Positions 5,559 through 7,075 of a DNA stretch of 7,075 bases are shown here, piece by piece; position 1 is the first letter of the stretch; each line of letters begins with the position of its first letter. A program made the position numbers and the translations under genes. The stretch is taken from positions 1-7,075 of the forward strand of contig CALGBW010000042.1 of the NCBI GenBank assembly GCA_937884635.1, given 5' to 3'. The stretch is from an uncultured Chlamydiaceae bacterium (GTDB lineage: Bacteria; Chlamydiota; Chlamydiia; Chlamydiales; Chlamydiaceae). Below the pieces are notes generated by a model. The model was not told where the DNA came from. It did no database searches and worked only from the letters and a program-made list of their open reading frames with translations.

Positions 5559-6824
5559 TATGGACAGTGATGCTACAGTTTGAAATGCAGATGAGGTACA
5601 GCGGTTTAACCCAGGGCCAAAGATATTTTGCCCGACAATACGTAAATTACGAGGTAGGGAGGCTAGACATGCTTGTCGTACGGCTAGGAATCCAACATGG
5701 TGTTGGGGGAGACCATCTTCAGGGGAAAACACTGAGAAGACATCGGGAGGAGTGCTAATCGATAGGTACTGGGAAGCGACAGAAAGGGCATAGGCATATG
5801 CCTGATCTTTATGCCAACGATGTTCCAATAACAAGGCAATGGAGGTTTTCCCTGGCAGTTGATCTGGGAAAATTTGTGATTGAAAAACGATACCTAGTAA
5901 AGGAAATTCATCAGCAAAGAGCATTCCATATCCTTTTGGAATAGGAAGCTTAGGAGTATTCCACCCCATGCAAACACAAGATAGCTCCCATAAGGAGGTT
6001 TTTTTCGCTAATTGTTTGACGCCAGGGGTATCAAGAAGATCTGGCAGCACATGGATAGGGCCTGTGTAGATAGCCAGATCGCCTGTAACCTCGCCCAGGG
6101 TGGTTTGGACACGCACTTCACCAGGTGTGCTAATTATTTTGGAAACAGGAGTGGATAAGCACCACTGTGCTGGAATTTTTTCTCGAAGTGCATCCACTAA
6201 AACATGCATCCCAGGTCGTAGAGAAGCTAAATAGGTAGAGGGCTTTTTCTTACAGATATCTTTGAGATATCCTCTAATAATAGATCCATGGGAAGCTTCT
6301 TTTTTGGCTAAGTTAGGGTAGGCCATGTGTGTGGATAAAATATCACTATGCCCTGCGCAGGTGGCAATGGTAATCGGATTCCACAGGTTGTGGATCAGCC
6401 GTTTTGTGCTGTGCCTAGCAAGGAACGATTCTACGGTGCTGTCCTCCATATAGCGAGAGGCACATAGATCTTTCAGGATAGCCAGAGGAAGTCCTTGTTT
6501 ACATAAGGACCAAAGAGAAACGCGTTGTGTTTTCCCTTCACAGTGTACATAGCGTGTTCTTGCTGTCGGGTGACTGAATACAAGAGATTTCTGTAGCCCT
6601 AAGTCATGGATGAGCTTTAAAGTGTACTCACCTCCTCGATAGGTTAAAAACCCTTTGGGGCCTAGATTTAAATGAAAATCTTTTGGATGTTCAGAATAAA
6701 CCATTCCTCCTACAGAAGATGTTTTTTCTAGTATGACAATCTCTAAACGAGGGAATCGTCTATGCAACCACCATGCGGTAGTTAAGCCAGAAATACCAGC
6801 ACCTATAATAATCACACGTTTCAT
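5556..6824 (-). CDS. hemG: FAD-dependent protoporphyrinogen/coproporphyrinogen oxidase
   Basis: This flavoenzyme oxidises a porphyrinogen to the porphyrin in the late steps of heme synthesis. The 422-residue product has the N-terminal dinucleotide fold VIIIGAGISG (4-13), an acidic residue at E33 with GG at 39-40 for FAD, LNLGPKGF (52-59), SLRPGMHVLVDAL (201-213), and the C-terminal FAD segment IVGQNIFGPGLNRC (396-409), all typical of the HemY-type oxidase family; length is close to the family norm. Chlamydial genomes call it hemG although it belongs to the HemY/CgoX flavoprotein family and not to the short flavodoxin-like HemG of E. coli. I chose the ATG at 6824, where MKRVIIIGAG begins the fold, with AAGG seven bases upstream; frames beginning further up would overlap hemN. 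It follows hemN by 13 bases, implying one operon. Confidence 0.95.
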   Translation of the reverse strand: MKRVIIIGAGISGLTTAWWLHRRFPRLEIVILEKTSSVGGMVYSEHPKDFHLNLGPKGFLTYRGGEYTLKLIHDLGLQKSLVFSHPTARTRYVHCEGKTQRVSLWSLCKQGLPLAILKDLCASRYMEDSTVESFLARHSTKRLIHNLWNPITIATCAGHSDILSTHMAYPNLAKKEASHGSIIRGYLKDICKKKPSTYLASLRPGMHVLVDALREKIPAQWCLSTPVSKIISTPGEVRVQTTLGEVTGDLAIYTGPIHVLPDLLDTPGVKQLAKKTSLWELSCVCMGWNTPKLPIPKGYGMLFADEFPLLGIVFQSQIFPDQLPGKTSIALLLEHRWHKDQAYAYALSVASQYLSISTPPDVFSVFSPEDGLPQHHVGFLAVRQACLASLPRNLRIVGQNIFGPGLNRCTSSAFQTVASLSI

Positions 6825-6837
6825 ATGGAAACCTTGG

Positions 6838-7075
6838 CTAGGGAGCAACCTCCTGAAGGAAATAGGCATCAAAAGCTGTTGCTATAATACGAACAAATAG
6901 TTCTCCTAGGGGTGTTACAATTAAAGAGCACTCTTTATTTTGTATCAATCCCGCATGCTCCATACTCAATAGCCGTGCCCGGCTATGAATAAAGTATGTA
7001 TCAAAAGAACAACCAAATTGTGTCGCAAAGTCTCTTTTTGAAACAGAAAATGTGCAGAATAATTTTTGTATTACC
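6838..7075 (-). CDS. hemN: Oxygen-independent coproporphyrinogen III oxidase, C-terminal part
   Basis: Only the last 78 residues are in the window; the gene runs off the right edge, with the first complete codon at 7074 and a TAG stop at 6840-6838. HemN is a radical-SAM enzyme that decarboxylates coproporphyrinogen III to protoporphyrinogen IX; the radical-SAM cysteines lie outside the window. The visible part matches the HemN C-terminal domain: a helical region ending ARLLSMEHAGLIQ (33-45), then a basic-acidic strand and VTPLGELFVRIIATAFDAY (53-71), which parallels the TPLGRLLVRN...FDAY ending of bacterial HemN. The neighbour hemG carries out the next step, which supports the call. In chlamydial genomes hemE normally lies further upstream in the same cluster (recalled). 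Confidence 0.88.
   Translation of the reverse strand, partial: VIQKLFCTFSVSKRDFATQFGCSFDTYFIHSRARLLSMEHAGLIQNKECSLIVTPLGELFVRIIATAFDAYFLQEVAP

Overview
The window is chromosomal DNA from a member of the genus Chlamydia. NqrF, the lysine/alanine-rich histone H1-like protein Hc1 (HctA), YajC, and the heme genes hemN and hemG lie in an order I recognise from chlamydial genomes (C. trachomatis numbers roughly CT740 to CT746, from memory). The Hc1 tail, and the short yajC-hctA gap where C. trachomatis has ygcA, suggest a species other than C. trachomatis. I do not name the species. I see no tRNA or rRNA gene, insertion sequence, phage gene or CRISPR array.

Layout, left to right. Bases 1-56 hold a small hairpin and a strong + strand intrinsic terminator closing a gene that lies off the left edge. 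In chlamydiae an rRNA operon often precedes nqrF, so this may be its end (inference). Bases 57-301 have no gene, but on the + strand they carry a promoter-like TTGTTA-18-TATAAT followed by sequence that can fold and that points into the 3' end of nqrF. The minus strand then carries nqrF (Na+-pumping NADH:quinone reductase subunit F), a 319-base gap with a candidate nqrF promoter and the yajC terminator, yajC (Sec accessory protein), and hctA (nucleoid-condensing histone-like protein). A 218-base divergent region separates hctA from a large + strand gene for an exported, tetratricopeptide-like protein of unknown function (the CT744 position). That gene converges on a minus-strand heme operon: the 3' end of hemN, running off the right edge, then hemG 13 bases downstream.

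Functionally these are mostly core chlamydial genes: respiration (NqrF), secretion (YajC), chromosome condensation at the switch from reticulate to elementary body (Hc1), and late heme synthesis (HemN, HemG). The less explained material is in the gaps: the possible structured RNA opposite the end of nqrF; the nested hairpin, T-tract and non-ATG start ahead of the large TPR-like gene; the AT-rich palindrome upstream of hctA; and the paired structure that begins at the hemG stop codon.
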